64,000 nt of DNA from Kiritimatiellia bacterium (GTDB lineage: Bacteria; Verrucomicrobiota; Kiritimatiellia; CAIVKH01), in the NCBI GenBank assembly GCA_023953695.1, contig JAMLJG010000005.1, positions 1-64,000 of the forward strand, read 5' to 3'. The position numbers were made by a program, and so were the translations under genes. Of the stretch, positions 17,746 to 28,158 are shown piece after piece. A model generated the notes under the pieces. The model was not told the DNA's origin. It was given only the letters and a program-made list of their open reading frames with translations, and did not search any database. Positions within the stretch are counted from its first letter, which is position 1. Each line of letters opens with the position of its first letter.

Positions 17746-20700
17746 ATGAAGATTCTGCAGATACGATTTCAGAATCTGAACTCGCTGACGGGCGAGTGGG
17801 CGATTGATTTCACAAACTCGGCGTATGCGGAAGAGGGCCTCTTTGCCATTACGGGGCCGACGGGCGCGGGGAAGACCACCATCTTGGATGCGATTTGTTT
17901 GGCGCTGTATGGGAAGACCCCTCGGTTGGATCGCATCACCAAGTCCGAGAACGAGGTGATGTCGCGGCAGACGGGCGAATGTTTTGCCGAGGTGACGTTT
18001 GCGACGAATACGGGTCGCTATCGCTGTCGTTGGAGCCAGCGCCGCGCGCGCAAGAAGCTCGATGGCGAGTTGCAGCAGCCCGAGCGCGAACTGGCGAATG
18101 CGGACACGGGCAAAATCTTGGAATCTCAACTCCGCGGCGTCGAGGCGAGGATCGAGGAGATCACGGGGATGGACTTCGCGCGTTTTACCCGGTCCATGAT
18201 GTTGGCGCAGGGCGCGTTTGCGGCTTTTCTGAAAGCCAGCGCCGACGAGCGGGCTCCCATTCTGGAACAGATCACGGGCAGCGAGGTCTATAGCGAGATA
18301 TCCCAGTTTGTTCACGAGCGCCAACGAGAGGAGCGCGGAAAGCTCGATGCGTTGAAGGCCGAGTTGTCGGGAATCACGATTCGCGACGACGAGTGGGAAG
18401 CGCAGGTCCGACAGGCGATTGCGGACGAGCAAGGGAAGGAGGACGCGCAGGCACGCGAGTTGAAGGCAACGGAAGGCGCCATCCAATGGCGACGCGCGAT
18501 TGCCGAGATGGAGAAGGAGATTGCCTCCTTGACGGGTGAGGCCGCGCGGTTGCAGGAGGAAGGTCGGAACTTCGCGCCGCTTGCCGAGCAGTTGAAGCGA
18601 GCGGAATCAGCCGCCACGCTGGACTCCGTGCACGCGGAGCTCAAGACTCATCGCGAAGCGCAAGAAGATCGAGTGGGCCGCTTGAGCCAGTTCAAACAAA
18701 GTCTTCCCGAGTTGGAGGCGGCGCTCGCAGCTCAGGTGCGCGAAGCGGAGGCTGCGGAGCGGAAAGTGGAGGAGACGAAAAGCGCGATTGATGAGGCCGA
18801 GCCAATCTGGCGGCGGGTGCGCGAACTCGATCAGAGCATTGCAGCGCATGCGGAGCAGGCGGCGGCCCTTGCTGAGCAGTGCGCGGGAACCGAAGCGAAG
18901 ATCAGCGATCAGGAATCCGAGCTGGCACGCTATCGCACTGCCGGTGAGAAGGCGGCTAAAGAACTCGATCTTTGCGCTCGCTACCTGAAGGAGAACGCGC
19001 GGGATGAGGCCCTGTTCAGCGGACTCGCCGGAGTCCGAGAGCAGGTGAAGGCCGATAGCGCCAGGCGCGACGAGCTTGCAGAAAATGAGGACGAGCTCAA
19101 GGCTGCAAGGCGCGCTTTGGTCAAGGCAGACGCGGAGAAGAAGGGAGCAGAAAAGGCGCTGGAGAGTCAGCGCAAGGCGATGGAGGCGCAAGAGGAGGCG
19201 CTTGCAGAGCAGCAGAAGAAGTTGAGTGCGATCTTGAAGCGACGCACGCTGCGAGACTATCGCGCGGAGAAGGATGCGCTGCAGCGTGAACGCGTGCTGC
19301 ACACTAAGATTGCCGAGTTGGAGGCAGAGCGCGCGCACTTGGAAGATGGCAAGCCCTGTCCGCTCTGCGGCGCGACGGAGCATCCCTATGCGCAGGGAAG
19401 CACTCCCGCTGTTAGCGAGGTGGATACGAAAATTGATGTGTTGGAGAGACAGATTCGGGCCGCCGAGAAGATGGAAGAGCAGGTCAAACGGAGCGAGCGA
19501 GCGGTTGCAGAGCAGAAGGAGAAGTTCTCGCAGATCAAGGAAGCGGCCGCGCTCGCAGGTCGCGATGTCACGAGCGGGAGAAAGCAGATCGAGCGGCTTG
19601 AAAAAGCTCTCGCGAAGGCGCGCATCGCACGGGAGGGTCAGCGCGCGACGATTGTGAAGAGCTTTGAGCGCTTTGGTGTCGCGTATGACGATGCAAAAGC
19701 CGACGCGGCGCTCAAGTCGCTCGAGGCTCGGTCGAATGCGTGGCAGCAGCACACGCAGCAGCGCACCGAAGTTGAGAAGCTGTTGGGCGCGATCAGCGGC
19801 GAGCTCAAGAAGGTCGCCGCCGTGATTGCGTCGGAGCGCACACGGTTATCGAAAGAGCAAAAGGATCGGGACAACGCGAACGCGAAACTCGCTGCGATGC
19901 GGAGGGAACGCAGCGAGCTCTTCGGCGCGAAGCGTCCGGACGATGAGGAGCGAAAGGTTCGATCCACTCTTCTCGCGTGTGAGCGGGCTGCGAAAGAGCA
20001 GCGCGCGCAGCGCGAGCAACTGCAGAAGCGCGTTGACGAACAGAAAACGCGCAAAGGAGCGCTGGAGGCCGAGATTGCAAAGCGGGCTCCGGAACTCAAC
20101 GCGCTTGCCGCGAATTTTTCGGCGAAGTTGAAGAGTCTGCATCTGGAGTCTGAAGAAGAATACGTGCGGCAGCGACTTTCGCCGGAGCGCCGACAGGCGC
20201 TCAAGAAGCAGGCCGACGACTTGGCGAAGCGCGGGACCCAACTGCAAAGCCGGCAAGCGGATCGCCAACGGCGGTTGACGGACCAGCTTGCGCGCGCGGT
20301 GACGGAAGAATCCCTGGAGGCGTTGGAACCGCGCGCGGAAGAGTTGCAGCGGGCGTTGGGCGTTGTGCGCGAACTGATGGGCGGGCTGCGCAGCCAACTG
20401 CAGCAGAACGCGGAAGCCAAGGAGCGAATCGGCGCAAAGCAAGCGGGTATAGACGCGAAGCAGCAAGAGTGTTTGCGGTGGGACAATCTTCACGCGTTGA
20501 TCGGTTCGGCGGATGGGAAGAAGTTCCGAAACTTTGCGCAAGGGCTGACGTTCCAGGTGATGATTGGCTTCGCGAACAAGCAGTTGCAGCGCATGACGGA
20601 TCGGTATCTGCTCACGCGCAGTCGGGAGAATCCGCTGGATCTGTGCGTGGTGGACAACTATCAGGCGGCGGAAGTGCGTTCGACCCAGAATCTATCGGGT

Positions 20701-20988
20701 GGCGAAAGTTTCATTGTCAGTCTGGCTTTGGCATTGGGCCTTTCGCAGATGGCGAGTCAGAAGGTGAAGGTGGATTCGCTCTTTCTCGACGAAGGATTTG
20801 GGACGCTGGACGAGGAAGCGCTCGAGGCGGCCCTTGAAGCGCTTGCCACCGTGCAGCAGAGCGGAAAATTGATTGGCGTGATTTCGCACGTGGCGAGCAT
20901 GAAGGAGCGAATTGGCACGCAGATCGTCGTCACGCCGAAGAGCGGCGGGCGGAGTCAGTTATCCGGACCGGGGTGCAGCGCGGGTTGA
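17746..20988 (+). CDS. sbcC: Exonuclease subunit SbcC
   Basis: SbcC is the SMC/Rad50-like ATPase partner of SbcD. The 1080-residue protein has an N-terminal Walker A GPTGAGKTTILDAI, long coiled coils on both sides of a zinc hook CPLCG near residue 538, and a C-terminal ABC signature NLSGGESF followed by Walker B SLFLDEGFGTLDEEAL. All ATPase and hook elements are intact. It ends 46 bases before the convergent purH gene; no clear terminator was recognised between them. Confidence 0.95.
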   Translation: MKILQIRFQNLNSLTGEWAIDFTNSAYAEEGLFAITGPTGAGKTTILDAICLALYGKTPRLDRITKSENEVMSRQTGECFAEVTFATNTGRYRCRWSQRRARKKLDGELQQPERELANADTGKILESQLRGVEARIEEITGMDFARFTRSMMLAQGAFAAFLKASADERAPILEQITGSEVYSEISQFVHERQREERGKLDALKAELSGITIRDDEWEAQVRQAIADEQGKEDAQARELKATEGAIQWRRAIAEMEKEIASLTGEAARLQEEGRNFAPLAEQLKRAESAATLDSVHAELKTHREAQEDRVGRLSQFKQSLPELEAALAAQVREAEAAERKVEETKSAIDEAEPIWRRVRELDQSIAAHAEQAAALAEQCAGTEAKISDQESELARYRTAGEKAAKELDLCARYLKENARDEALFSGLAGVREQVKADSARRDELAENEDELKAARRALVKADAEKKGAEKALESQRKAMEAQEEALAEQQKKLSAILKRRTLRDYRAEKDALQRERVLHTKIAELEAERAHLEDGKPCPLCGATEHPYAQGSTPAVSEVDTKIDVLERQIRAAEKMEEQVKRSERAVAEQKEKFSQIKEAAALAGRDVTSGRKQIERLEKALAKARIAREGQRATIVKSFERFGVAYDDAKADAALKSLEARSNAWQQHTQQRTEVEKLLGAISGELKKVAAVIASERTRLSKEQKDRDNANAKLAAMRRERSELFGAKRPDDEERKVRSTLLACERAAKEQRAQREQLQKRVDEQKTRKGALEAEIAKRAPELNALAANFSAKLKSLHLESEEEYVRQRLSPERRQALKKQADDLAKRGTQLQSRQADRQRRLTDQLARAVTEESLEALEPRAEELQRALGVVRELMGGLRSQLQQNAEAKERIGAKQAGIDAKQQECLRWDNLHALIGSADGKKFRNFAQGLTFQVMIGFANKQLQRMTDRYLLTRSRENPLDLCVVDNYQAAEVRSTQNLSGGESFIVSLALALGLSQMASQKVKVDSLFLDEGFGTLDEEALEAALEALATVQQSGKLIGVISHVASMKERIGTQIVVTPKSGGRSQLSGPGCSAG

Positions 20989-21034
20989 GGCGCAGTTCGC
21001 TATAGCTCGAGCAATCGCTCTCGCGCAGGCGACC

Positions 21035-22663
21035 TCAGTGGCGGAAATGGCGCATGCCGGTGAAGGCCATCGCAATGCCGTATTGGTCGCAGGCGGCGAC
21101 GACTTCTTCATCCTTGCGCGAGCCGCCGGGTTGGACGACATAGCGGAGTCCGGCCTCGGCCGCTTGCTCGATAGTGTCGGGGAAGGGGAAGAAGGCGTCG
21201 GAGATCAACACACATTCGCGGATGGTTTGATCGCGAAACTCTTTGAATGAAACGCCGTAGGTGTTTTGTTTCTCGTACAGCGCGGCGAGATTATCTTCGG
21301 CGCGCGGAACGGCGAGTTTGCGCAGCGAGTCCACGCGGTTGGGTTGACCCGCGCCCATGCCGAGCAGGGTATAGCGGTTAGGAGCGTATTCCCGCACGAT
21401 CGCGATGGCGTTGGACTTGATGTGCTTGCAGACCTTGATCCCGAATTCGGCGAGGGCCTTCTTTTCTTCGGGAAACAGCGCGGCTGTGGGCACCATCCAT
21501 TGAGAGAGCGTTTCGGCGTCGCGGTCCTGCATGAGCAGGCCGCCGTTGACTTGGCGGAGCACGGAGCCGGGGGCCGGTGGGGCGAGGGGGGAGCGCAGTT
21601 TGAGGAGGCGCAGTTGCTTGCTCTTGGCGCGGAGAAACTCAAGGGCATCGGCGTCGTATTCCGGCGCGATGAGTACTTCGATGAAGCGATTGGCGGTGAG
21701 CTGCGCGGTGGCGAGGTCCACTGTTGCGGTGGTGGCGATGACACTGCCGAATGCGGAAACCGGGTCGCCCGCCCAAGCGGCCTCGAAGGCTTCCGCGAGT
21801 GTGTTGCCGGTGGCGAAGCCGCACGGATTGCCGTGCTTGACGATGGCGACGCCGGGCCGCCCGGCGAGTTCGCGGACCGCTTCGAGGGCGGCATCGCCGT
21901 CGAGGTAGTTGTTGTAGGACATCTCCTTGCCGTGAAGGATGTCGGCGTGCGCGATGCAGGCTTCGTCTGTCTCGGGATAGCGATAGAACGCGGCGTCCTG
22001 GTGTGGATTTTCGCCGTAGCGCAGGCGTTCTCCGGAGGCGAACGAGAAGCTGAACGGAGGCGCATCGGATTTGGCGCTCTGGCTGCTCAAATACGACGCG
22101 ATCGCGCCGTCATAGCGCGCCTGCTGTGCAAAGACTTTGACCGCGAGCTCGCGGCGCAGTTCCGGCGTCGTATCGCCGCCGTGTGCGTTCAGCTCGGCCA
22201 ATACGCGCGCGTAGTCGGCCGGATCGGTGACGACAGTGACCGACGCGTAATTTTTTGCGGCGGAGCGAAGCATGGTCGGGCCACCGATATCAATGTTCTC
22301 GATTGCGTCGTGCAGGGAGATGTCGGGTTTGGCAATGGTGGATTCGAAGGGGTAGAGATTGACCGCCACGAGATCAATGTGTTGCAGGCCGTGTTGGGCC
22401 ATGGTGGCCTCGTGTTCCTTGTTGCCGCGCAGGCAGAGCAGTCCGGCGTGTACGTTGGGATGAAGAGTTTTGACGCGGCCATCGAGCATTTCGGGGAAGC
22501 CGGTGAAGTCGGCGACATCTTTGACGGAAAGACCTGCAGCTTTGAGCGCTTTCGCCGTGCCGCCGGTGGAGAGAAGTTCGATGCCGAGTTCGGCGAGACC
22601 TTTGGCAAACTCTACGAGCCCGGATTTGTCGGAAACACTCAAAAGCGCGCGTTGAATTTTCAT
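21035..22663 (-). CDS. purH: Bifunctional AICAR transformylase / IMP cyclohydrolase
   Basis: PurH carries out the last two steps of IMP synthesis in the cytoplasm: formylation of AICAR and ring closure to IMP. The 542-residue protein begins with the MGS-like cyclohydrolase domain ([39 protein letters not shown]) and continues with the transformylase domain ([24 protein letters not shown], and the C-terminal [12 protein letters not shown]). Length matches the family. It is the third gene of purB-purM-purH, 110 bases after purM. The start ATG 22663 lacks a strong Shine-Dalgarno. Confidence 0.96.
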   Translation of the reverse strand: MKIQRALLSVSDKSGLVEFAKGLAELGIELLSTGGTAKALKAAGLSVKDVADFTGFPEMLDGRVKTLHPNVHAGLLCLRGNKEHEATMAQHGLQHIDLVAVNLYPFESTIAKPDISLHDAIENIDIGGPTMLRSAAKNYASVTVVTDPADYARVLAELNAHGGDTTPELRRELAVKVFAQQARYDGAIASYLSSQSAKSDAPPFSFSFASGERLRYGENPHQDAAFYRYPETDEACIAHADILHGKEMSYNNYLDGDAALEAVRELAGRPGVAIVKHGNPCGFATGNTLAEAFEAAWAGDPVSAFGSVIATTATVDLATAQLTANRFIEVLIAPEYDADALEFLRAKSKQLRLLKLRSPLAPPAPGSVLRQVNGGLLMQDRDAETLSQWMVPTAALFPEEKKALAEFGIKVCKHIKSNAIAIVREYAPNRYTLLGMGAGQPNRVDSLRKLAVPRAEDNLAALYEKQNTYGVSFKEFRDQTIRECVLISDAFFPFPDTIEQAAEAGLRYVVQPGGSRKDEEVVAACDQYGIAMAFTGMRHFRH

Positions 22664-22773
22664 AAGAGGAATCTCTGGGCTTGGATGTGGGGACTACGGG
22701 AACGGAGTACTGGAATAGACGTCATCGCGCCACTCTGAATTCGAGTTGGAGATGTGTCGGGGGTCATGGGCGA

Positions 22774-23802
22774 CTAGACGAGCACGGCTTTGCCCGATCC
22801 TTTTTCGACGTGGCCAATGACAACAGGTTTCTCGCCCGCCGAACGGAGGGTTGCGAGGGCGCGGTTGACGTCGGAGGGGCGGACGGCAATCACGTAGCCG
22901 ATGCCCATGTTGAAGACGCGATACATTTCGTCCGGGTGAACATTGCCTGCGTCCTGGATGAATTGAAAAATGGGGAGGGGCGTCCAGGTGGACGTGTCCA
23001 CCACGGCGTTGGTTTTCTTGGGGAGGATGCGAGGCAGATTATCGGGGAAGCCTCCTCCGGTGATGTGCGCCATTCCACGGACCTTGACCTTTTTCATCAG
23101 CGCTTGGACGGGCTTGAGATAGCTCCGATGGACCGCGAGGAGGACATCCGCGACGGTTTGGGTGGTTCCGGGGAACGTGTCATCGCACTCGAGTTGCGCT
23201 TTGCGAAATACCACCGCGCGGGCGAGTGAATAGCCGTTGGTATGCGGTCCGGATGAGGGGAGACCGATGAGCGTGTCGCCCGGCCTAATGTCTGCGCCGG
23301 TGATGAGTTTCTTCTTTTCGACTGCGCCGATGATGGTGCCGACGAGATCGTATTCTCCGTTCGGATAGAGATCGGGGAGTTCGGCGGTTTCGCCGCCGAT
23401 GAGCGCACAGTCGTTCTCGCGGCAAGCCTTGCAGAGGCCTTCGATGAGTTGCGCCATGACGGACTGATCAATCTTTCCGAGGCCGATGTAGTCGAGGAAG
23501 AAGAGCGGGCGCGCGCCCTGCACAAGGATATCGTTGACGCAGTGATTGACGATGTCCTGGCCGACCGTGTCGTGGCGGCCCGCGCGCACGGCAACTTTGA
23601 GTTTTGTGCCGACTCCATCCGCGCTGCTGACGAGGAGGTGGTCTTTCCCGGGGGATTTAAAGAGGCCGCCGAATGAACCGAAGTCGCCGACGACGCCGGA
23701 GGTGTAGGTCTGCGCAATTCGCTTTTTCGCGCGGGCGAGCGCGGTCATTTTCGCGTCAATATCAACGCCGCTGGCTCCGTATGCGCTGGACTTCTTTTTC
23801 AT
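22774..23802 (-). CDS. purM: Phosphoribosylformylglycinamidine cyclo-ligase
   Basis: PurM (AIR synthetase) closes the imidazole ring using ATP. The 342-residue protein contains family sequence such as LLVSSADGVGTKLK, GQDIVNHCVNDI, GGETAELPDLY and AHITGGGFPDNLPR. AAGGAG lies 5 bases before the ATG at 23802, a strong ribosome-binding site, and it starts 9 bases after purB. It is the middle gene of the purine operon. No truncation or missing motif is seen. Confidence 0.96.
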   Translation of the reverse strand: MKKKSSAYGASGVDIDAKMTALARAKKRIAQTYTSGVVGDFGSFGGLFKSPGKDHLLVSSADGVGTKLKVAVRAGRHDTVGQDIVNHCVNDILVQGARPLFFLDYIGLGKIDQSVMAQLIEGLCKACRENDCALIGGETAELPDLYPNGEYDLVGTIIGAVEKKKLITGADIRPGDTLIGLPSSGPHTNGYSLARAVVFRKAQLECDDTFPGTTQTVADVLLAVHRSYLKPVQALMKKVKVRGMAHITGGGFPDNLPRILPKKTNAVVDTSTWTPLPIFQFIQDAGNVHPDEMYRVFNMGIGYVIAVRPSDVNRALATLRSAGEKPVVIGHVEKGSGKAVLV

Positions 23803-23811
23803 GGGGTCTCC

Positions 23812-25104
23812 TTAGAGGCCGACGGCTTTGAATGTGCGACTCACATCGCGGAAATGCGTCTTCAGGTCGAACACGCGGTCGAGGTCGGCGGGGCCGACCT
23901 TCTGGGCGATGTCTGGATCTTTCGACAAGAGGTCTTTGAGGTGTTCACCGGTTTCCCACGTGCGCATGGCGTTGCGCTGCACGACGCGATAGGCCACTTC
24001 GCGGCTGACGCCCTTTTCCGTGAGCATGAGGAGAACTTGTTGCGAGTGAATGAGGCCGTGTGTCATTTCGAGGTTCCGCTTCATGTTCTCGGGGAAGACC
24101 GTGAGGGTGCGGACGACGAACTCGAGTTTGCTGAGCATGTAGTCGAGGGCGATGGTGGCATCCGGCAGCGCCACGCGCTCGGCGGAGGAGTGAGAGATGT
24201 CGCGCTCGTGCCAGAGGGGTACGTTTTCGAATCCGGCGAGGGCATAGCCGCGGATTAGGCGGGCGAGTCCGCAGAGGCGTTCGCCGAGGATGGGGTTGCG
24301 TTTGTGCGGCATTGCGGAAGAGCCTTTTTGGTCCTTGCCGAAGTATTCCTCGACCTCGCGCACTTCGGTGCGTTGGAGGTGGCGGAACTCCGTGGCCCAT
24401 CGTTCGATGGAGCCAGCGACGAGGGCGAGCGCGGCGAGATATTCCGCGTGGAGGTCGCGTTGGAGGATTTGTGTGGAGATCGGGGCGACGCGGAGGCCGA
24501 GCTTCTTACAGACGTAGGTCTCGACCTTCGGGTCCAGATGCGCGTGGGTGCCGACCGCGCCGGAGAGCTGTCCAACGCGAACGGTTTCGCGCGCGGTTTC
24601 GAGCCGTGCGAGCGCGCGGCCGAACTCGTCATACATCAGCGCCATTTTCAAGCCGAACGTGATGGGTTCGGCATGAATGCCGTGCGAGCGACCGATCATG
24701 GGAGTGAGCTTGTGTTTGCGGGCTTGTGCAGCGATGGCCTTGCGGAGGGCCTTGACCCCCGCAATGAGAAGGTCGGCGGCCTGCACCATCTGGACAGCGA
24801 GCGCGGTGTCTATGACATCGGAGCTGGTGAGTCCTTTGTGAATGAACCGGGCGGAGGGGCCGACGTATTCGGCGACGTTGGTGAGAAAGGCGATGACATC
24901 GTGGTTCACTTCTCGCTCGATTTCATCAATGCGAGCGACGTCGAACCTGGCGCGCTTTTGGATGCGCTTGAGGTCGTCGGCTGGAATGGCGCCGAGTTGG
25001 TGGAGGGCTTCGCAGGCGAGCACTTCGACGCGGAGCCAGATCGCGAATTTGTTTTCGTCAGTCCAAATGCGGCTCATTTCGGGCCGCGAGTAGCGTGGAA
25101 TCAT
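23812..25104 (-). CDS. purB: Adenylosuccinate lyase
   Basis: PurB removes fumarate from SAICAR and from adenylosuccinate. The 430-residue protein starts MIPRYSRPEMSRIWTDENK, matching the short bacterial form, and carries the fumarase/aspartase superfamily signature SSAMPHKRNPI with the flexible-loop serine, plus GRSHGIHAEPITFG and the early LTSSDVIDTA. GAGAGGG precedes the ATG at 25104. It leads purB-purM-purH; a promoter should lie in the 95 bases between it and the CotH gene unless the unit is read through from upstream. Confidence 0.96.
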   Translation of the reverse strand: MIPRYSRPEMSRIWTDENKFAIWLRVEVLACEALHQLGAIPADDLKRIQKRARFDVARIDEIEREVNHDVIAFLTNVAEYVGPSARFIHKGLTSSDVIDTALAVQMVQAADLLIAGVKALRKAIAAQARKHKLTPMIGRSHGIHAEPITFGLKMALMYDEFGRALARLETARETVRVGQLSGAVGTHAHLDPKVETYVCKKLGLRVAPISTQILQRDLHAEYLAALALVAGSIERWATEFRHLQRTEVREVEEYFGKDQKGSSAMPHKRNPILGERLCGLARLIRGYALAGFENVPLWHERDISHSSAERVALPDATIALDYMLSKLEFVVRTLTVFPENMKRNLEMTHGLIHSQQVLLMLTEKGVSREVAYRVVQRNAMRTWETGEHLKDLLSKDPDIAQKVGPADLDRVFDLKTHFRDVSRTFKAVGL

Positions 25105-25199
25105 GGTGTCGGAACCCTCTCAAAAATTGATTGGTAGCAAAGGTTTTCCGGAACGGAAACCAGAAAGCGGGCCGAGCGCCGAAAAAATGCCTTTACGGG

Positions 25200-28157
25200 C
25201 TATTGAGAAGGGCGCGCGGCCTGGTAGCGGGCGTCCAACTCGGCGACGCGCCGGCGGATGTGGCCGATGAAGTTGGCGACGCGATTTTCGTAGGGGTTGT
25301 CGCTGTATCGCTTCCAGCGCGTGTCATCCCACTCGACGTAGCCAGCGAGGTCCTTTTCGCGCGCGCGAATTTCGCGCTCCATGGTGTCGAGGTCGAGGGC
25401 GGATTGGCGGAGCTCCCGCCAGCGGGCGGCGAGCTGATTGGTGTAGCCGGGGACTTCTTTCATGAGGCGGGTAAAGACGATGCTGTGATAGATCGGGTAG
25501 CGGAGGTGGCCGTAGGTGTTATCGAAGTCGTAGGGGATGAAGAAGAACTTGGAGTCTGCGCCTTGCGGTCGCGCGAGCAGGTCGTGGATCGCGTATTGGT
25601 AGGGGTAACCGTTGTAGTTCTCGCTGAACTCGAGAAGGAGGAGGAAATCGGTCGCGTTGTCGAGGTCGAGTCGTTTTCCGATTTCATCAGCGAATTGCGA
25701 TTTGGGCGCCTCCATGATGAGGCGGTGCAGATCGAGTTCGGGTTCAACAAATTCGCCATTTCTCCGCGAGGGTTCGAGTTGGCGCATGAGGTAATTGCCA
25801 TCGGGTGTGAGGCTGGGCGAAGCGCCCTGTGCCTTGTAGAGCAGTGCGGGATCGGGGTCGGCGGGGTCGAATTGAGGGAATTGGAGCCACTCGGCGCGCA
25901 TGGAGGGGCTGGCTTCGTAGAGGCCGAAATAGTTGCCGTTGGCGAAGATTTCCACCCAGGTGACCGGCATACCCACGCGGAGGCGGTCGGGTCGGTCGGC
26001 GAATGCTGCGAAGCGCGAGTAGAAGAACCAGTTGTGCAGGAGGGTTGGATCGCGCCAGGGGTTCACTAAGCGAATCTTGGTTTCGTTTGTGGTGCCCCAC
26101 CAGCCGTGCGGCTCGGAGAGGCGAACGCTGAACGATCGCTTGAGTTGATTGAGGGATGTGTGGCCGCGCAGCGAGATTCCCGCGCGTTCGTCCTGAGCGG
26201 CGAAGTGGCGCTGAACGTGGGTGTCATCGCCGGCCGGATAGTAATCCATCGCGCAATCGGAGCGGCGGAGGCGATCGAGCGGGGTGGCAGCCCAGAGAAA
26301 GACGGCTGGCATTTGGCGATTGCGGGGCATGACGCGATATTCCAGCGAGTGTGTCGGCGCATCGCCCGGTGTGTTTGCGAGTTGTGCTGTGAGAATGACG
26401 TGCTGTGGTGAATTGGTGGCGGGGCGCGAGACGAGGCCATCTGTAGAAATGAGGTCGGGCCGACTGCTGGTCCAGAGCAGGGGCGTTCCGTCGGGGGTGT
26501 TCGAGGGGAGGGCAAGATCGTGAAGGATGAAGAATGGCGCTGGATTTGTCCCCAGGGTTTGCCAAGCGGAGAGCGCAGCGAGGGCCTCGGCTGCTGGTGA
26601 GCTGCGTGAAGATTCGTCGAGGGGGAGTTCTTTGAGATCCCTCTTGTTGGCGCGTATCTTGGCGATAATTTCGCGACTGCTGAGCGGACTGGTGTAGTCG
26701 GCGCGGAGCAGTTTTCGGTAGGTGTGATCGGTTTCGTCGCAAAGTTCAATGAGGCGCGCGCGGTCCATGCGCGGGGCCTGGGTTGTGCCGAGTTTGTGCC
26801 AACTGCCGCGCGGAGGGCTTCCCTGAAGCCGCCCGGATGTTTCGCCCGGCGGGACGCCGAAGTGCGCGTAGTCCTCGTAGTGATAGATTCCGACGAACTC
26901 GCCGTTGATCATCAGGCGGCAGAAGCCATTGGAGACCGAGGGGAGGTTCAGTTCTTGTGCGACGCGCGTCTCGAGAAGCGGTGCGAGCCAACCTGCGACT
27001 TCGGGTGGCTGCAAGCGAATCCGGCGGAGGCCGAGGACGGTTTCGCCTTCTTGCGGCTCAAGGATGTAGGAGCGGCGCGTGGATTCAGGGTAGGCGCCAT
27101 CCGAGCCGTCGAGTCGCAGAAAGCCCGAATAGCCGTGTTTGTTGGCAAGGATGTCCACGCGCCGGGGCTGGGCGGACTTGGTTGTGCGGCGTCCGTTCTT
27201 GCGGCTTTGGCGATCGGCTTTGAGGAAAAACCGCGTGTCGTTCTTGGAAAGGATGAGGTTGATTTCGGGCAGAGGCGCTTTGCGTATCGTGCTGGCGTGC
27301 AGAGCGGGGTTGAGGCGATCCACGAGTTTGAGGAAGTGGGAGTAGCTCTTTCTCAGTATTTCGGTGCGGCGCAGCTTCGCGAGTTCGGTGTCCGCAAGGC
27401 GTTCGATGGCGGGCTCCGATGCGTGGGCCCAGTCCGCCACTTCGCTATCGGAGAGCGCGCGACGCAAGATCACCACGTCGTCCACCGCGCCGAGGATGGG
27501 TTCTGCGATTAGGATGGTTGTGGCTGCACCGATTTGAATGGGCCCGGAGTCGAGTTCGAATGGTTTGCCGGTAAAATCCGACTTAAGAACGCCGTTTTCG
27601 TAGAGGCGCGTCCGACCGGCGCGCGCGTCCACCACTGCGGCGATGTGGACGAAGCGCCCATAGTTAGTGAAGGCATATTCGGCAGCTTGCAGCGACGTCT
27701 CTGGGGAGGAAAAGAAGGCGAGGTGCCCGCGATCGAGCTTGAGTCCCATGACGTGTTCCATGCGCGTGAATAGGATTTCCTGATCCACGGAGGCGGGGTT
27801 CAAGTTGACCCAGAGCGAGAGTGTGAACGTTGGGCCGAGGTCGCTCCACAGCAGGGGGAGTTTGACGAAAGTTCGGCGACCGCCGTCGAATTCGAGCGCG
27901 GTGCCGAAGCGACCCTCCACTGCGCGCGTTCCGGCGATTCGCGCGGGGTGTCCGTTTGCCCAGTTCAGGCCCGGAGGGTCATCGGCGGTGTAGAGCAGGG
28001 CCACGCCCTGTTGGGCGAGTCGGTCGCGCACACGTTCCTGGCGATGTTGCAGGCTGAATTTGCGGTCGCCAAAGAAGTCGCGATCCGCACTATACAGCGC
28101 GATGCCGACGGCCAAGAGCAGCGCGACAAGAATGCATCGGGAAAGAAATCGCCCCAT
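25200..28157 (-). CDS. Secreted LamG-like and CotH kinase domain protein
   Basis: The 985-residue protein has an N-terminal membrane anchor or signal (CILVALLLAVGIALYSA), a LamG/concanavalin-type domain near residues 70-260 (GTALEFDGG, FTLSLWVNL, GAVDDVVILRRALS), a CotH segment around 315-450 and a second CotH part after about 620 (GHTSLNQLKRSFSVRL, NWFFYSRFA, VEIFANGNYFGLYE, FFIPYDFDNTYG). CotH proteins are atypical kinases of the spore-coat CotH family, but bacterial non-spore members are mostly uncharacterised. It begins one base after the DUF4956 gene and is the third member of a VTC-DUF4956-CotH group, a recurrent association suggesting a shared envelope role. Confidence 0.85.
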   Translation of the reverse strand: MGRFLSRCILVALLLAVGIALYSADRDFFGDRKFSLQHRQERVRDRLAQQGVALLYTADDPPGLNWANGHPARIAGTRAVEGRFGTALEFDGGRRTFVKLPLLWSDLGPTFTLSLWVNLNPASVDQEILFTRMEHVMGLKLDRGHLAFFSSPETSLQAAEYAFTNYGRFVHIAAVVDARAGRTRLYENGVLKSDFTGKPFELDSGPIQIGAATTILIAEPILGAVDDVVILRRALSDSEVADWAHASEPAIERLADTELAKLRRTEILRKSYSHFLKLVDRLNPALHASTIRKAPLPEINLILSKNDTRFFLKADRQSRKNGRRTTKSAQPRRVDILANKHGYSGFLRLDGSDGAYPESTRRSYILEPQEGETVLGLRRIRLQPPEVAGWLAPLLETRVAQELNLPSVSNGFCRLMINGEFVGIYHYEDYAHFGVPPGETSGRLQGSPPRGSWHKLGTTQAPRMDRARLIELCDETDHTYRKLLRADYTSPLSSREIIAKIRANKRDLKELPLDESSRSSPAAEALAALSAWQTLGTNPAPFFILHDLALPSNTPDGTPLLWTSSRPDLISTDGLVSRPATNSPQHVILTAQLANTPGDAPTHSLEYRVMPRNRQMPAVFLWAATPLDRLRRSDCAMDYYPAGDDTHVQRHFAAQDERAGISLRGHTSLNQLKRSFSVRLSEPHGWWGTTNETKIRLVNPWRDPTLLHNWFFYSRFAAFADRPDRLRVGMPVTWVEIFANGNYFGLYEASPSMRAEWLQFPQFDPADPDPALLYKAQGASPSLTPDGNYLMRQLEPSRRNGEFVEPELDLHRLIMEAPKSQFADEIGKRLDLDNATDFLLLLEFSENYNGYPYQYAIHDLLARPQGADSKFFFIPYDFDNTYGHLRYPIYHSIVFTRLMKEVPGYTNQLAARWRELRQSALDLDTMEREIRAREKDLAGYVEWDDTRWKRYSDNPYENRVANFIGHIRRRVAELDARYQAARPSQ

Positions 28158-28158
28158 T